Below, piece by piece: positions 44,487 to 54,737 of a stretch of DNA of 64,000 bases; positions within the stretch are counted from its first letter, which is position 1; each line of letters begins with the position of its first letter. The stretch is from Lacibacter sp. H407 (GTDB lineage Bacteria; Bacteroidota; Bacteroidia; Chitinophagales; Chitinophagaceae). Made by a program: the position numbers and the translations under genes. Under the pieces are notes generated by a model that was given only the letters and a program-made list of their open reading frames with translations, was not told where the DNA came from and searched no databases. The DNA is taken from positions 2,542,001 through 2,606,000 of the forward strand of contig NZ_JBBKTU010000001.1 of NCBI RefSeq assembly GCF_037892605.1, read 5' to 3'.

Positions 44487-45760
44487 ACAGCCGATACCAA
44501 ATAATAATTCTTCTTTCCTTTCTGTACAAGTAAGTATTTACTGTGAAGCAATAACGATATGTCGATCTTCATATCGATCGCTTCTATTTTTTTACGGTTG
44601 ATGCTTACACCTCCACCTTGCACTGTTTTGCGTGCTTCGCCTTTGCTTGGGAAAATGGTTGTTTCTGCAAGGAAAGAAACAACATCGATGCCTTCCTGCA
44701 ACTTATCAGCAGCAAAATCAAATTTCACTACACCTTCCATTGCTTCGAGATCTTCCACACTTAAACTTTCTGCCGATGCTGTTTGATTAGCGAATAGTTT
44801 TTCTGTAGTTGCAACAGCTTCTTTCAGTGCTTCTTCACCATGCACAAATTTTGTTACTTCTTCTGCCAATCTTTTTTGCAGAATACGTTTGCCGCGATCG
44901 GCTGTATGTGTAGCTATCAAGCCATCAACTTCTTCTTTTGTAAGAAAGGTGAATATCTTGATCCATCCTTCAGCATCAGCATCACTCGCATTTAACCAGA
45001 ACTGGTAAAACTGATAAGGAGTGGTTTTATCTGCATCCAACCAAATGTTTCCCTGTTCAGTTTTGCCAAACTTGGTGCCATCTGCTTTTTTGATCAATGG
45101 ACAGGTAAAGGCAAACGCTTCACCATTTGCTTTTCTGCGGACCAGTTCGGTTCCTGTGGTGATGTTTCCCCACTGATCGCTACCGCCCATTTGCAGTTTG
45201 CAATTCTTGTGCTCGTACAGCCAATAAAAATCATAGCCCTGCATCAGTTGGTAAGCAAATTCTGTATAGCTTAAACCAACCTCACTTTCAATCCGCTTCT
45301 TTACACTATCCTTTGCCATCATATAGTTGATGGTGATATGTTTGCCGGTATCACGCAAAAAATCAATGAATGATATGCTTTTGAACCAATCGTAGTTATT
45401 GGCCATTTCAGCGGCATTGGCTTTCGAAGCATCGAAGTCAAGAAATTTCTCTAATTGTGCTTTTACCCCTGCCACATTTTTGTTCAGCGTTTCTTCGTTC
45501 AATAAATTCCGCTCCTGACTTTTTCCGCTGGGGTCTCCGATCATGCCTGTTGCTCCACCCACCAAGGCAATCGGTTTATGCCCCGCTTTTTGGAGGTGTA
45601 CAAGCAATAAAATGGGCACAAGGCTGCCAATATGAAGACTGTCCGCCGTTGGGTCGAAGCCAATATATGCGGTCGTCATTTCTTTGTTTAATTGTTCCTC
45701 GGTTCCGGGCATTATATCCTGGATCATTCCCCGCCAGCGTAATTCATCAATCAGGTTCAT
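44483..45760 (-). CDS. tyrS: Tyrosyl-tRNA synthetase
   Basis: The 425-residue class I synthetase charges tRNA-Tyr (a cognate tRNA-Tyr GTA lies at 56833). Visible: [21 protein letters not shown] with the HIGH-like motif, [46 protein letters not shown], the KFGKT form of the KMSKS loop, and a C-terminal S4 RNA-binding domain ([18 protein letters not shown]). The frame opens at 45853, but ATG 45760 gives the normal [12 protein letters not shown] start, 20 bases after an exact TACTTTTG box. Confidence 0.95.
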   Translation of the reverse strand: MNLIDELRWRGMIQDIMPGTEEQLNKEMTTAYIGFDPTADSLHIGSLVPILLLVHLQKAGHKPIALVGGATGMIGDPSGKSQERNLLNEETLNKNVAGVKAQLEKFLDFDASKANAAEMANNYDWFKSISFIDFLRDTGKHITINYMMAKDSVKKRIESEVGLSYTEFAYQLMQGYDFYWLYEHKNCKLQMGGSDQWGNITTGTELVRRKANGEAFAFTCPLIKKADGTKFGKTEQGNIWLDADKTTPYQFYQFWLNASDADAEGWIKIFTFLTKEEVDGLIATHTADRGKRILQKRLAEEVTKFVHGEEALKEAVATTEKLFANQTASAESLSVEDLEAMEGVVKFDFAADKLQEGIDVVSFLAETTIFPSKGEARKTVQGGGVSINRKKIEAIDMKIDISLLLHSKYLLVQKGKKNYYLVSAV

Positions 45761-45780
45761 TTTTTTGCTGAGATTTTGCG

Positions 45781-45788
45781 CAAAAGTA
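45781..45788 (-). promoter_or_regulatory. Candidate -7 promoter box of tyrS (TACTTTTG)
   Basis: An exact TAnnTTTG match on the minus strand, 20 bases before the tyrS ATG. The upstream -33 region shows only TTTT at a 22-base spacing. Confidence 0.55.
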
Positions 45789-45874
45789 GGGCAGTAAATG
45801 TCATTTTTCGAAAACAAGGGCAATAAACATTGAAAATCAACGTTTGTCGACATTGGTACTTTCTTAAACAGAGC

Positions 45875-45905
45875 TTTGCTTTCGGTATTTTAATGTTTAC
45901 TTTTG
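45875..45905 (+). promoter_or_regulatory. Consensus Bacteroidota promoter of the porV-porU pair
   Basis: TTTG (45875-45878), exactly 19 bases, then TACTTTTG (45898-45905): a full match to the phylum consensus. It predicts transcription from about 45911 and a ~70-base leader before the start at 45981. Confidence 0.8.
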
Positions 45906-45980
45906 TCAATGCCTGAGCAGCTTTCAAGAGAAGGTCTGACTCTTAATAAGAAACTAATTGTTTATCTGAAAACTGACCGG

Positions 45981-47102
45981 ATGATAACCCGATTAACCCT
46001 GATCCTATCTGTTACCCTGTTGATGTGTTTGCGTGCATCCACACAGATCCGTATTTATTCCAACGAATTTTTAAATATTGGTGCCGGCTCCCGTGCTTTT
46101 GGTATGGGTGGTGCACAAGTTGCGTCTGTAAGTGATGCAACGGCTGGTTATTGGAATCCTGCCGGCTTAACAGGTGTAAAAAATGATCCTTCATTGTCTT
46201 TAATGCATGCAGAGTATTTTGCAGGCATTGGTAAATACGATTTTGGGGCATTAGCAATTCCTGTTGCAAACAATAAACGTACGATCGGTCTTTCTTTTTT
46301 GCGCTTTGCAGTTGATGATATTCCCAACACACTTTATTTGATCGAGCCAGATGGCAGTGTGAACTATGCCAACCTGCGTTCCTTCTCATCAGCGGATTAT
46401 GCTGTAATACTTTCAGTAGCACAAAAAATTAAAGAAACAGAAACTACATCCATGAGTATGGGTGTAAATGCAAAAGTGATCCATCGTAAGGTGGGTAGTT
46501 TTGCTACGGCTTGGGGTTTTGGGTTGGATGTGGGATTTCAAATGAAAGGAAAGAATTGGTCAATTGGCGCTGCTGCAAGAGATATTACAACTACGTTTAA
46601 CGCATGGTCGTTCAGTTTTACTGAACGAGAAAAAGAAGTTTTATTTCTTACAAATAATGAAATTCCGGTTAAATCTACTGAGTTAACTGCACCACGTTTG
46701 GTAATTGGCGGTGCTTATGATTTTCGTTTCCGCAAAGGATTGTCGCTGAAAGCAGAAGCCAATCTTGATCTTACATTTGATGGACAGCGGAATACATTGA
46801 TCAGTTCGGATGTGATCAATGCTGATCCACGTATTGGTGTTGAGTTAAATATCAAGGATGTATTCTTCCTGCGTGGAGGAGTGTTTAATTTCCAGAAAAC
46901 CCTGGCAGATGGCGACACGCTGAATCAAAAGAAAGTGTGGATCTATCAACCTGGTGCAGGTGCCGGCTTCAAGCTCGGTAATTCTTTTTATGTAGATTAT
47001 GCTTTTACAAATCTGGCCAACCAGTCAAATCCGTTATATACTCATATAGTATCGCTACGTCTCGACCTTATGAAGCCTAAAAACCAAAAGAAAAATAAGT
47101 AA
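45981..47102 (+). CDS. PorV-family outer-membrane protein of type IX secretion
   Basis: The 373-residue barrel resembles PorV/LptO, which takes T9SS cargo from the translocon and hands it to the sortase. After a signal peptide (MITRLTLILSVTLLMCLRAST) come IYSNEFLNIGAGSRAFGMGGAQVASVSDATAGYWNPAGLTG and a long run of barrel strands ending in the strand-like HIVSLRLDLM. ATG 45981 was chosen because it begins the signal peptide; an in-frame ATG at 45909 lies 3 bases after the promoter box and would be leaderless. The C25 peptidase gene follows after 3 bases. This could be the second-copy group sometimes labelled PorV2 rather than core PorV. Confidence 0.82.
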   Translation: MITRLTLILSVTLLMCLRASTQIRIYSNEFLNIGAGSRAFGMGGAQVASVSDATAGYWNPAGLTGVKNDPSLSLMHAEYFAGIGKYDFGALAIPVANNKRTIGLSFLRFAVDDIPNTLYLIEPDGSVNYANLRSFSSADYAVILSVAQKIKETETTSMSMGVNAKVIHRKVGSFATAWGFGLDVGFQMKGKNWSIGAAARDITTTFNAWSFSFTEREKEVLFLTNNEIPVKSTELTAPRLVIGGAYDFRFRKGLSLKAEANLDLTFDGQRNTLISSDVINADPRIGVELNIKDVFFLRGGVFNFQKTLADGDTLNQKKVWIYQPGAGAGFKLGNSFYVDYAFTNLANQSNPLYTHIVSLRLDLMKPKNQKKNK

Positions 47103-47105
47103 GTA

Positions 47106-50100
47106 ATGAAACGATTTTTACTTTCCGTCACCATATTGTTCTGTGGAATCACAGCAGCTACCGCTCAAACTTACATGAATGAGTGGATCGATTTTAATAA
47201 AACCTATTTTAAATTTAAGGTTGGTGCCACCGGCGTGTACCGTATCTCCCAGTCGCAATTAAATGCAATGGGTATTGCAAATGCCGATGCATCACACTTT
47301 CAGTTGTGGCGCAACGGTCAACAAGTGCCCGTTTACACTTCAGCAGCAAGTGGCACATTGCCAACGAATGGATTTATTGAATTTTGGGGACAGGTAAATG
47401 ACGGTAAATGGGAAAAGCGAATGTACCTAGATCCTTCTTACCAGATAAATGATAACTGGAGCGTTTATACTGATACGTCAGCCTATTTTTTAACTGTTAA
47501 TACAGTTGCTTCAGAAAATAAACGGTTTGTAGAAACTACAAATGATCTTTCGTCGCCATTGCCTGCGGAACCTTATTTTATTCATAAGGCTGCATTGTAT
47601 TACCGTAATAACTTGAATCTTGGTTTTGCGGCGGTTTTGGAAAGCTATGTAAATTCATCTTCTTTTGACAAGGGTGAGGGCTTTACAAGCGCCGAATTTA
47701 GACCGGCCAACCCATTAATTTCGGCACAAAATAATTTATTTGTAGCAGCCAGTGGCCCCAATGCGAAGCTGAAGTTTTCGGCTGTGGGTCGTGCATTGAA
47801 TCCACGTTCCGTTAGAGTTTCTGTAAACGGCACAATAGTAGTTGAAAAACAGATGAATTATTTCAACTCCCTCGTTGATGAATCTGCAAATAATATACCG
47901 CTGTCTTTGATTTCAGGCAATACTGCTAATGTAGTGTTTACAAATACATCCGACAGTGTGGTTGATCGAATGGTAGTTGGAATGTATGAACTCAGCTATC
48001 CACGGCAGTTTAATTTTGGAGGTCAAACTAATTTTGAATTTGAACTTTCAGGTAATGCTGGTGGTAATAATTTGGTAATCGATAATTTTAATTTTGGAGG
48101 TGTGCCCCCAGTTCTATACGATCTTACAAATGGTTTGCGAATTACCGCTAGTATTGTTTCTCCTACACAAATCAGGGTAGTACTCCCTGCCTCCGGCACT
48201 GATAGAAAGCTCGTTTTAGTTAGTCAAAATGCCAGTAATATTCGTTCAGCTGCGGATTTCGTAGCCAGAAACTTCACTAATTTTTCATTACCTGTAAATC
48301 AGTCAAATTACATAATTATTTCAAACCCAAAACTCTATTCCGACGCAAATGGAGTAAATCAGGTTGAGCAATATCGGTTATATCGTAGCAGTATTACAGG
48401 AGGTGGGTACAACGTTAAAATTTATGAGGTACAGGACATTCTTGATCAGTTTGGCTATGGAATAAAAAATAATGGGTATGCGCTAAAAAATTTCCTGCGT
48501 TTCGCTTATGCCGGATTTGCAGTTAAACCTTCGTATTGTTTAATTATTGGGAAAGGGGTCGTTTATACAAATTACAGGACTGCGGAATCAAATCCCGTGA
48601 TTGACCAATTAAATCTAGTCCCAAGCTTTGGTCATCCTGCATCCGATATGTTACTTTCATCTAATGAAGGTAGTATTGTACCTCGAATTCCCATCGGACG
48701 ATTAACAGTTGTTAATGGAAACGAAGTAAGAGCGTATTTGAATAAAGTAAAGCAGTATGAACAGTTTTACAATATCAATTCTTGTAATATTCAAGATGAA
48801 ATTTGGAAAAAGAATGTAATTCATGTAGCTGGAGCCAATGATTATTTGGGTGAGCAAATTCGATTTTATTTAAACCAGTATGGCAACATGTTAAAGGATA
48901 CCTCCTTTGGTGCAAGTGTTTATTCTTTACAAAAAACTGGAGTAGCAAATATTCAAACAATTGCAAATTCAAATATTTCAAGGCTCTTCCAAGAGGGGTT
49001 CTCTCTACTTACATATTATGGTCATTCTTCTCCAACAACATTAGAGTATAACCTTGACGACCCTACCAACTACCCATCTATTGGAAAATACCCAATTATC
49101 ATGGTGAACGGGTGCCAAGCAGGAAATATGTTTTTGTCCGATGTTAATAGGCTTACAGGAAATTATATTATTACTGAGAAATGGGTTCTTACCCCAGATA
49201 GAGGATCTGTAGCATTTATTGCATCTACACATCTTGGAATAGCTAATTACCTGCATGTATACACGGAAGAGTTTTACAATCAGCTGTCTAAGACTGATGG
49301 ATATGGAAAATCAATTGGACGTATTATGGCTAATGTAAGTGATTCATTATCAAAAATTTATTCGTTTAATGATTTTTACATACGTCATCACCTTGAGCAA
49401 ATAACGCTCCATGGGGATCCAGCTATTAAATTCTTCAGTTATGAGAAACCTGATTATGCAATCGAAGAATCAATGGTTAGAGTTTCGCCGGAGTTCATCT
49501 CTATTGCAGACAGCACTTTTGATGCAAATATCAAAATTGTAAATATCGGAAAGGCAACGACAGATTCTGTGCAATTAAGGATTACAAGGATATATCCTAA
49601 TGGTTCCTCAATAATTGCGTTTGATCAGAAAATTAAACGTGTTCCTTATTCAGATTCAGTTCAATTGAAGTTGAGAATTGACCCATTTAAAGACAAGGGG
49701 AGTAATAAATTGAAAGTTGAAATAGATCCGGATAATTTGGTGAACGAAAATTGTGAGACCAATAATTCGGTTATTAAAGACTTTTTCATTTTTGAAGATG
49801 AGATTCGACCTGTTTATCCATACAACTATTCTATTGTCAATAAGCAAAACATTACTTATTATGCGTCCACAGCAAATCCTTTGGGAACGTTAAGGAAATA
49901 TTATTTTGAAATAGATACTACACAAAAGTTTAATTCGGCTCTAAGAAAAAGTGATTCGTTATCTTCAGTAGGCGGTTCAATATCGTTTAAGCCAAGTGGA
50001 ATAAATTTTGCAGATAGTGTTGTTTATTATTGGCGTGTAGGAATGAGACCAGAGCAAAATTCGAATATTCTTTGGAATAATTTCAGTTTTGTATATATCC

Positions 50101-52160
50101 CCGGCTCAAATCAAACTGGATTTAATCAATCACATTTTTTCCAACTTCAGCAGAACAACTCAGAAACAATTCTACTAGATTCTGTTAAGAGAAGGTATAT
50201 GTTTGATTCTGTAATTTCGAAACTTCAAATTCAAACCGCTATATCGCCCTATCATCCTATTACAAGTAATGATTTGTCGTTGGATTATAATATTATCTCA
50301 CGGCAAGGTTGTAATCTTGGTGCTTTTAAATTTTATGTTTTGAATGAGAAGACGCTGAAGCCAATGGAGAATTGGATGGAGCTTCCATGGGCGGCACGGT
50401 TTTTTAGTCATCCTATAAATTGTTTACGTTCAACTAAAGAAATTTATTTTGAATACTCTTACTATTTTTCTGCTTATAGATCATGGGCGATGAGTTTTAT
50501 GGATTCAATTCCCGCCAATTCTTATGTTATAGTTATAAATTACGGTACAGCAGCTTATTCTATCGTTGGACCCAGTGCTTTGAAAGAAGAAGAAGCCACT
50601 CTTGGCCCTGGGAATTCGCTGTACCATAAATTATATAACCAAGGGTTTACAATGATTGATTCTTTCAGAAGCGATCGGCCAATGATTTTTGTTTACAAGA
50701 AGAACGACCCTTCCTTTACGCCAATTCAAATAGTAGGCAATCCTCGTGATTTGCTGACACATGTTCTTGAACTACCAAGTAGTTATACCTCCGGTAAAAT
50801 TGAATCGCCTTGGTTTGGTCCTGTAAAATCATGGAAGGAACTAAAATGGGAGGGAAGTAATATTGAACCTCAGACCCCAGATAGCACTACAATTGATATA
50901 ATAGGTAGAACAAATTCAGGTAGTGAATTTTTACTATCAACACTCAGGAATATTCGGGATACGACATTGGATTTCATCAGTCCGCTTTCGTTCCCTTATT
51001 TAAAGTTGCGGTTAAATAATTTTGATAAGATTAATGTAACCCCTCATCAATTAAGTATGTGGCGGCTTTACGCCGATTATGTTCCTGAGGGTGCTATAGC
51101 GCCTAATGTGGCATTTCGATTTAAAGATTCGCTTGATTTAGGCGAGCCGCTTGATTTTTCAATTGCATTCCGTAATGTAAGTGAAACAGCTTTTGACAGC
51201 TTGAAGCTGAAGTTGATTGTCACTGATCGAAATAATGTGCCGCATAATATTCCCTTGCCTAAAAAGAAGCCTCTTGCAGCAGGGGATTCAATCGTAGTTT
51301 CCTACATATTTGATACAAAAGATTTTGAAGGCTTAAATACGCTTTATCTCATGGTTAATCCCGATGAGGATCAGCCGGAGCAAGTACTATTTAATAATTT
51401 TATATATAAGGATTTCTTTGTAAAGCAAGACAATTATAAGCCATGGTTGGATGTAACGTTTGATGGTTCACACATACTTAACAGGGATATTGTTTCATCC
51501 AAGCCACATATATTGGTTCAATTGAAAGATGATAGTCGTTTTCTTGCTCTAAATGATACATCAGGCATGAAGATAAAAATTCGATTCCCTGATAATACAA
51601 TTCGAGAATATAAGCCTAATTCAGATTCCGTTAGATTTACACCAGCAAATCTAACTAACGGGAACAATGCAGCTACGATCGACCTTTATCCTTATTTTAC
51701 CCAAGATGGAGAGTATGAGTTGATTGTAACGGGAAATGACGTAAGTGGTAACAAAGCCGGCGAACTTGATTACAAGGTTGCATTTCAGGTTATTAACAAG
51801 CCTATGATCTCAAACCTGTTAAATTATCCAAATCCTTTTACTTCTTCTACTGCTTTCGTGTTCACAATTACAGGTTCCGAAATACCTCAGAATTTACGAA
51901 TTCAGATATTGACAATTACTGGTAAGGTGGTAAGGGAAATAACAAAAGCGGAATTGGGTTCATTACGAATAGGTAGAAATATAACAGACTTCAAATGGGA
52001 TGGTACAGATCAGTTTGGGAACAAACTTGGTAATGGGATTTACCTTTATCGTGTTATAACAAACCTCAACGGTAAGTCACTAGATAGGTATAAGTCTGAA
52101 GGGGAGAATACAGATCAGTATTTTAATAAGGGATATGGAAAGATGTATTTGATGAGGTAA
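47106..52160 (+). CDS. PorU-like C25 cysteine peptidase (T9SS sortase family)
   Basis: The 1684-residue secreted protein has a signal peptide (1-20), an N-terminal beta region beginning FNKTYFKFKVGATGVYRISQSQLNAMG, typical of PorU, a gingipain-like C25 domain (~390-760) with catalytic pair His640 (TYYGHSSP) and Cys670 (VNGCQAGN), CARDB-like beta modules further on, and a C-terminal FlgD-Ig-like module (~1580-1660; NYPNPF through FKWDGTDQFGNKLGNGIYLYRV). PorU removes the sorting domain of T9SS cargo and attaches it to LPS. The length well exceeds P. gingivalis PorU (~1158), so it may be the long PorU2-type paralogue. It is co-transcribed with the PorV-like gene. The middle is visibly AT-richer than its neighbours. 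Confidence 0.85.
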   Translation: MKRFLLSVTILFCGITAATAQTYMNEWIDFNKTYFKFKVGATGVYRISQSQLNAMGIANADASHFQLWRNGQQVPVYTSAASGTLPTNGFIEFWGQVNDGKWEKRMYLDPSYQINDNWSVYTDTSAYFLTVNTVASENKRFVETTNDLSSPLPAEPYFIHKAALYYRNNLNLGFAAVLESYVNSSSFDKGEGFTSAEFRPANPLISAQNNLFVAASGPNAKLKFSAVGRALNPRSVRVSVNGTIVVEKQMNYFNSLVDESANNIPLSLISGNTANVVFTNTSDSVVDRMVVGMYELSYPRQFNFGGQTNFEFELSGNAGGNNLVIDNFNFGGVPPVLYDLTNGLRITASIVSPTQIRVVLPASGTDRKLVLVSQNASNIRSAADFVARNFTNFSLPVNQSNYIIISNPKLYSDANGVNQVEQYRLYRSSITGGGYNVKIYEVQDILDQFGYGIKNNGYALKNFLRFAYAGFAVKPSYCLIIGKGVVYTNYRTAESNPVIDQLNLVPSFGHPASDMLLSSNEGSIVPRIPIGRLTVVNGNEVRAYLNKVKQYEQFYNINSCNIQDEIWKKNVIHVAGANDYLGEQIRFYLNQYGNMLKDTSFGASVYSLQKTGVANIQTIANSNISRLFQEGFSLLTYYGHSSPTTLEYNLDDPTNYPSIGKYPIIMVNGCQAGNMFLSDVNRLTGNYIITEKWVLTPDRGSVAFIASTHLGIANYLHVYTEEFYNQLSKTDGYGKSIGRIMANVSDSLSKIYSFNDFYIRHHLEQITLHGDPAIKFFSYEKPDYAIEESMVRVSPEFISIADSTFDANIKIVNIGKATTDSVQLRITRIYPNGSSIIAFDQKIKRVPYSDSVQLKLRIDPFKDKGSNKLKVEIDPDNLVNENCETNNSVIKDFFIFEDEIRPVYPYNYSIVNKQNITYYASTANPLGTLRKYYFEIDTTQKFNSALRKSDSLSSVGGSISFKPSGINFADSVVYYWRVGMRPEQNSNILWNNFSFVYIPGSNQTGFNQSHFFQLQQNNSETILLDSVKRRYMFDSVISKLQIQTAISPYHPITSNDLSLDYNIISRQGCNLGAFKFYVLNEKTLKPMENWMELPWAARFFSHPINCLRSTKEIYFEYSYYFSAYRSWAMSFMDSIPANSYVIVINYGTAAYSIVGPSALKEEEATLGPGNSLYHKLYNQGFTMIDSFRSDRPMIFVYKKNDPSFTPIQIVGNPRDLLTHVLELPSSYTSGKIESPWFGPVKSWKELKWEGSNIEPQTPDSTTIDIIGRTNSGSEFLLSTLRNIRDTTLDFISPLSFPYLKLRLNNFDKINVTPHQLSMWRLYADYVPEGAIAPNVAFRFKDSLDLGEPLDFSIAFRNVSETAFDSLKLKLIVTDRNNVPHNIPLPKKKPLAAGDSIVVSYIFDTKDFEGLNTLYLMVNPDEDQPEQVLFNNFIYKDFFVKQDNYKPWLDVTFDGSHILNRDIVSSKPHILVQLKDDSRFLALNDTSGMKIKIRFPDNTIREYKPNSDSVRFTPANLTNGNNAATIDLYPYFTQDGEYELIVTGNDVSGNKAGELDYKVAFQVINKPMISNLLNYPNPFTSSTAFVFTITGSEIPQNLRIQILTITGKVVREITKAELGSLRIGRNITDFKWDGTDQFGNKLGNGIYLYRVITNLNGKSLDRYKSEGENTDQYFNKGYGKMYLMR

Positions 52161-52322
52161 TCCAACTTTAAAAAGAATAGTCGGACAATTTGCCAAAGAA
52201 TTAATTCCTTGGTAAATTGTTTTTTTTTGAGCAATGTTTTTGGTAATTCGGATTAATGATATCAGAGGTTTTGACTTTCTTCAATTTAAATTTAAGATTA
52301 CTTTTTTTGATAAATATGATTT

Positions 52323-53804
52323 ATGGTTAGGACATTACTGATGCGTTTTTATTATAGTAATTATTGCTTCATTTTACTCATCCTGTTTTTTTTAGCACAT
52401 GCTTGGAGTGATTATGTAATAATGATTCCAACAACTTCTGTTTTAATTTTATGGTTAGTTATCTCCATAGTTGCCATAATTTATTTTCGAGTTGTTGTTT
52501 TTTTCTTCGGAAATAAACAAAGCGCCTCGTTATTTACTACATTATCGTTTTCTTTTTTCTTATTCTTTGGTGTGATTGAGAAAACTGTTTTACTCCTAAT
52601 AGGGAACTATTCAGGGTTGTTTGTAAAGGGGCTAGTAGTGGTTTTTTTAATAATTTCTTTTTTCTATTTCAAAAAAAAACCTGTCAAAGGAGAACGGACC
52701 GTTTTATTTCTAAATTTACTATTCAGTGTTTTATTAGTTATTGAGCTAATAAGTTTGAGTATGAAATTTTCTGAAAAGGGGAAGTTTGTCCAACAGTCAT
52801 TTTTAGATGAAACATACTCAGTTAGTAATAGTGAACGGCTCCCTTCTGTTTATTTAATATTATTGGATGAATACGCCGGCTCTGAAACGCTTGTAAAATA
52901 CGGGTTCTCAAACAATGTCTTTTTGAAGCAACTAGAAGAACAGGAATTCAAAGTGATAAAAAATGCAAAAAGTAATTATTCTTACACAGTACCTTCAATT
53001 GCTTCGCTTCTAAATGGTAGCTTTATGGATTTCTCAAATCAATACTCCATTTATAGTGGTGACCGGTATCGCATTTCTATGCAAGCAATTTATAAGAATA
53101 AAACTATTAAAACTTTTTCAGAGTTAGGCTATAAAATTCAAAACTTCTCACCCTTTGCGATTGAAAATGCCAAACCATTTTATGCAAATCGTTTCATTCC
53201 TGTCGATATTGGGATAATCTTGAATGCAACAATCTTCGATGATATTATAGATTTAGCGCCACTCTTTTTTACAAGATATTTTGGCTCAAAAAAAGTATTC
53301 TCAGATTTAGTTTATGAGAGAATTAAGTATAATTATGAAATTTTAGATTCCGTTATTGAGCAGTCAAAAAATAGAGACCCGTTACCTCATTTTAATTACA
53401 TTCATTTGATGATGCCGCATGCGCCATATGCTATTGATAGTGTAGGTGCCGTTAATGTAGATTTTTTAAAAAAATTGGAAGTAACACAGGCTGACAAAAA
53501 CGAGGCATATTTGCAGTATCTAAAACATACTAATCAAGTTGTATCCTCTTTTATCAAAAAGCTAAAGAAAAATACAAATAGTGAAGCGATAATTTTATTA
53601 ATGAGCGACCACGGATCTCGTGATTTAGCTAAAGGTCAAAAGAAATATTCTTCGTTTAATTCATTGAATTGTATTTACTTGCCAAAAGGTTATTCTGGTA
53701 AATGGTATGATAGTATGAGCAATGTGAATCAGTTCAGAATACTTTTTTCAACAATCACTAATACTAGGATACCGTTAAAGCAAGATTCTATAGTTGCATA
53801 TTAG
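52323..53804 (+). CDS. Membrane-anchored sulfatase/LTA-synthase-superfamily protein
   Basis: The 493-residue protein has four or five transmembrane helices (~10-150) and an extracytoplasmic alkaline-phosphatase-superfamily domain (~165-480): VYLILLDEYAGSETL near the metal site, SYTVPSIASLLNG, HFNYIHLMMPHAPY, and IILLMSDHGSRD. This is the layout of phosphoglycerol or phosphoethanolamine transferases and related envelope-modifying enzymes; the donor and acceptor are unknown. Base composition is visibly more AT-rich than the surrounding genes, hinting at recent acquisition or weak codon selection. It stands alone, 162 bases after the porU-like gene and convergent with riboflavin synthase. Confidence 0.78.
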   Translation: MVRTLLMRFYYSNYCFILLILFFLAHAWSDYVIMIPTTSVLILWLVISIVAIIYFRVVVFFFGNKQSASLFTTLSFSFFLFFGVIEKTVLLLIGNYSGLFVKGLVVVFLIISFFYFKKKPVKGERTVLFLNLLFSVLLVIELISLSMKFSEKGKFVQQSFLDETYSVSNSERLPSVYLILLDEYAGSETLVKYGFSNNVFLKQLEEQEFKVIKNAKSNYSYTVPSIASLLNGSFMDFSNQYSIYSGDRYRISMQAIYKNKTIKTFSELGYKIQNFSPFAIENAKPFYANRFIPVDIGIILNATIFDDIIDLAPLFFTRYFGSKKVFSDLVYERIKYNYEILDSVIEQSKNRDPLPHFNYIHLMMPHAPYAIDSVGAVNVDFLKKLEVTQADKNEAYLQYLKHTNQVVSSFIKKLKKNTNSEAIILLMSDHGSRDLAKGQKKYSSFNSLNCIYLPKGYSGKWYDSMSNVNQFRILFSTITNTRIPLKQDSIVAY

Positions 53805-53915
53805 TGTACATTGTTGGTTTTGCCATATTGAATTTAAGCGTGATAAATTTTTAGCCTTGAATATCTTCAACAAGTAAATCGAGAAAGAAGTAAAAGGTCG
53901 AATTAATCTTTACTT

Positions 53916-54509
53916 TTATACAGGCTGCAACTGCCGGTTTCGCAGCACATATTTTCCAATAATATCAAACTCCAGGTTTACCACTGTCCCGGTCTGTACT
54001 TCTTTCATATTGGTATGTTCGTAGGTGAACGGAATAATTGCAACTGAAAAACTGCTGTTACTCACATTGAAAACAGTAAGACTGATACCATTTAATGCAA
54101 TCGAACCCTTTTCAACAAGCAGTGGCGCAAAACTTTCAGGGAAACAGAACGAATAAAGCCAACTGCCGTTTTGCTCCTCCACCAATGTGCAAATGCCGGT
54201 CGTATCAACATGGCCTTGCACCATATGCCCATCCAACCGGGCGTGTAATTCCAGACATCGCTCAATATTTACAATGCCGTTAAGCTGCCAACTGTTCAAA
54301 CTGGTTTTTTCAAGTGTTTCCAAAATGGCTGTAACACGGTGCTGCCCGTCTTTTAGTTCTTCCACGGTAAGACAAACGCCATTGTGCGCCACACTCTGGT
54401 CAATCTTCAGTTCATGCGAAACAGGCGAGCTGATCCAAAACGTTTTATTCGTTCCCTGCTGTTGTATATCGGTCACCAAACCGATCGCTTCAATAATTCC
54501 CGTAAACAT
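53916..54509 (-). CDS. ribE: Riboflavin synthase, alpha subunit
   Basis: The 197-residue enzyme dismutates 6,7-dimethyl-8-ribityllumazine to riboflavin. Two lumazine-binding repeats are visible: MFTGIIEAIGLV...VAHNGVCLTVEEL and GHMVQGHVDTTGICTLVE...SIALNGISLTVFNV, with ending FDIIGKYVLRN. Length fits (~200). The frame extends to 54686, but MFTGI at 54509 is the invariant start of the family. No other rib genes are adjacent. Confidence 0.95.
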   Translation of the reverse strand: MFTGIIEAIGLVTDIQQQGTNKTFWISSPVSHELKIDQSVAHNGVCLTVEELKDGQHRVTAILETLEKTSLNSWQLNGIVNIERCLELHARLDGHMVQGHVDTTGICTLVEEQNGSWLYSFCFPESFAPLLVEKGSIALNGISLTVFNVSNSSFSVAIIPFTYEHTNMKEVQTGTVVNLEFDIIGKYVLRNRQLQPV

Positions 54510-54674
54510 ATTTGCAAAATAGCAGCTTTTCTGGCAAGTTTTACTGATTTTAAGGAGTGGAAGCCAAGGGCAGTTGCCGTAATGGGGCGATGGTGTCGAC
54601 GCTCCGTTCATCTTTTCTGCTACTATCGAGCAAGATTCCTCCAAATAACACCTCAAAAAAAGGAGAATTATTGT

Positions 54675-54704
54675 TTTGTTATTCAACCAATCCTCCTATC
54701 TTTG
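54675..54704 (+). promoter_or_regulatory. Bacteroidota-type promoter of rpsU
   Basis: TTTG (54675-54678), 18 bases, TATCTTTG (54697-54704). Transcription would begin near 54710, giving a ~28-base leader that includes the Shine-Dalgarno sequence. Confidence 0.75.
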
Positions 54705-54720
54705 CGCCTCTAAAAACCTT

Positions 54721-54729
54721 AAAGGAGGT
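54721..54729 (+). promoter_or_regulatory. Strong Shine-Dalgarno sequence of rpsU
   Basis: AAAGGAGGT ends 8 bases before the rpsU ATG (54738). Other genes in the window lack such a site. In Bacteroidota the 16S anti-SD is masked by bS21, bS18 and bS6, and rpsU is a known exception whose strong SD lets bS21-deficient ribosomes make more bS21. Confidence 0.9.
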
Positions 54730-54737
54730 ATTATATT

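Noticed and set aside
45909-45980. Upstream in-frame ATG of the PorV-like gene
   Set aside because: It sits 3 bases after the consensus promoter box, so it would be at or before the transcription start, and it places 24 charged residues before the signal peptide.
46012-46422. A 136-residue minus-strand frame inside the PorV-like gene
   Set aside because: His/Gln/Leu-rich shadow translation; the plus strand encodes a coherent barrel protein.
54540-54670. GC-richer stretch upstream of rpsU considered as a possible small RNA (SRP RNA)
   Set aside because: The conserved SRP RNA tetraloop and asymmetric-loop sequences are not present on either strand.
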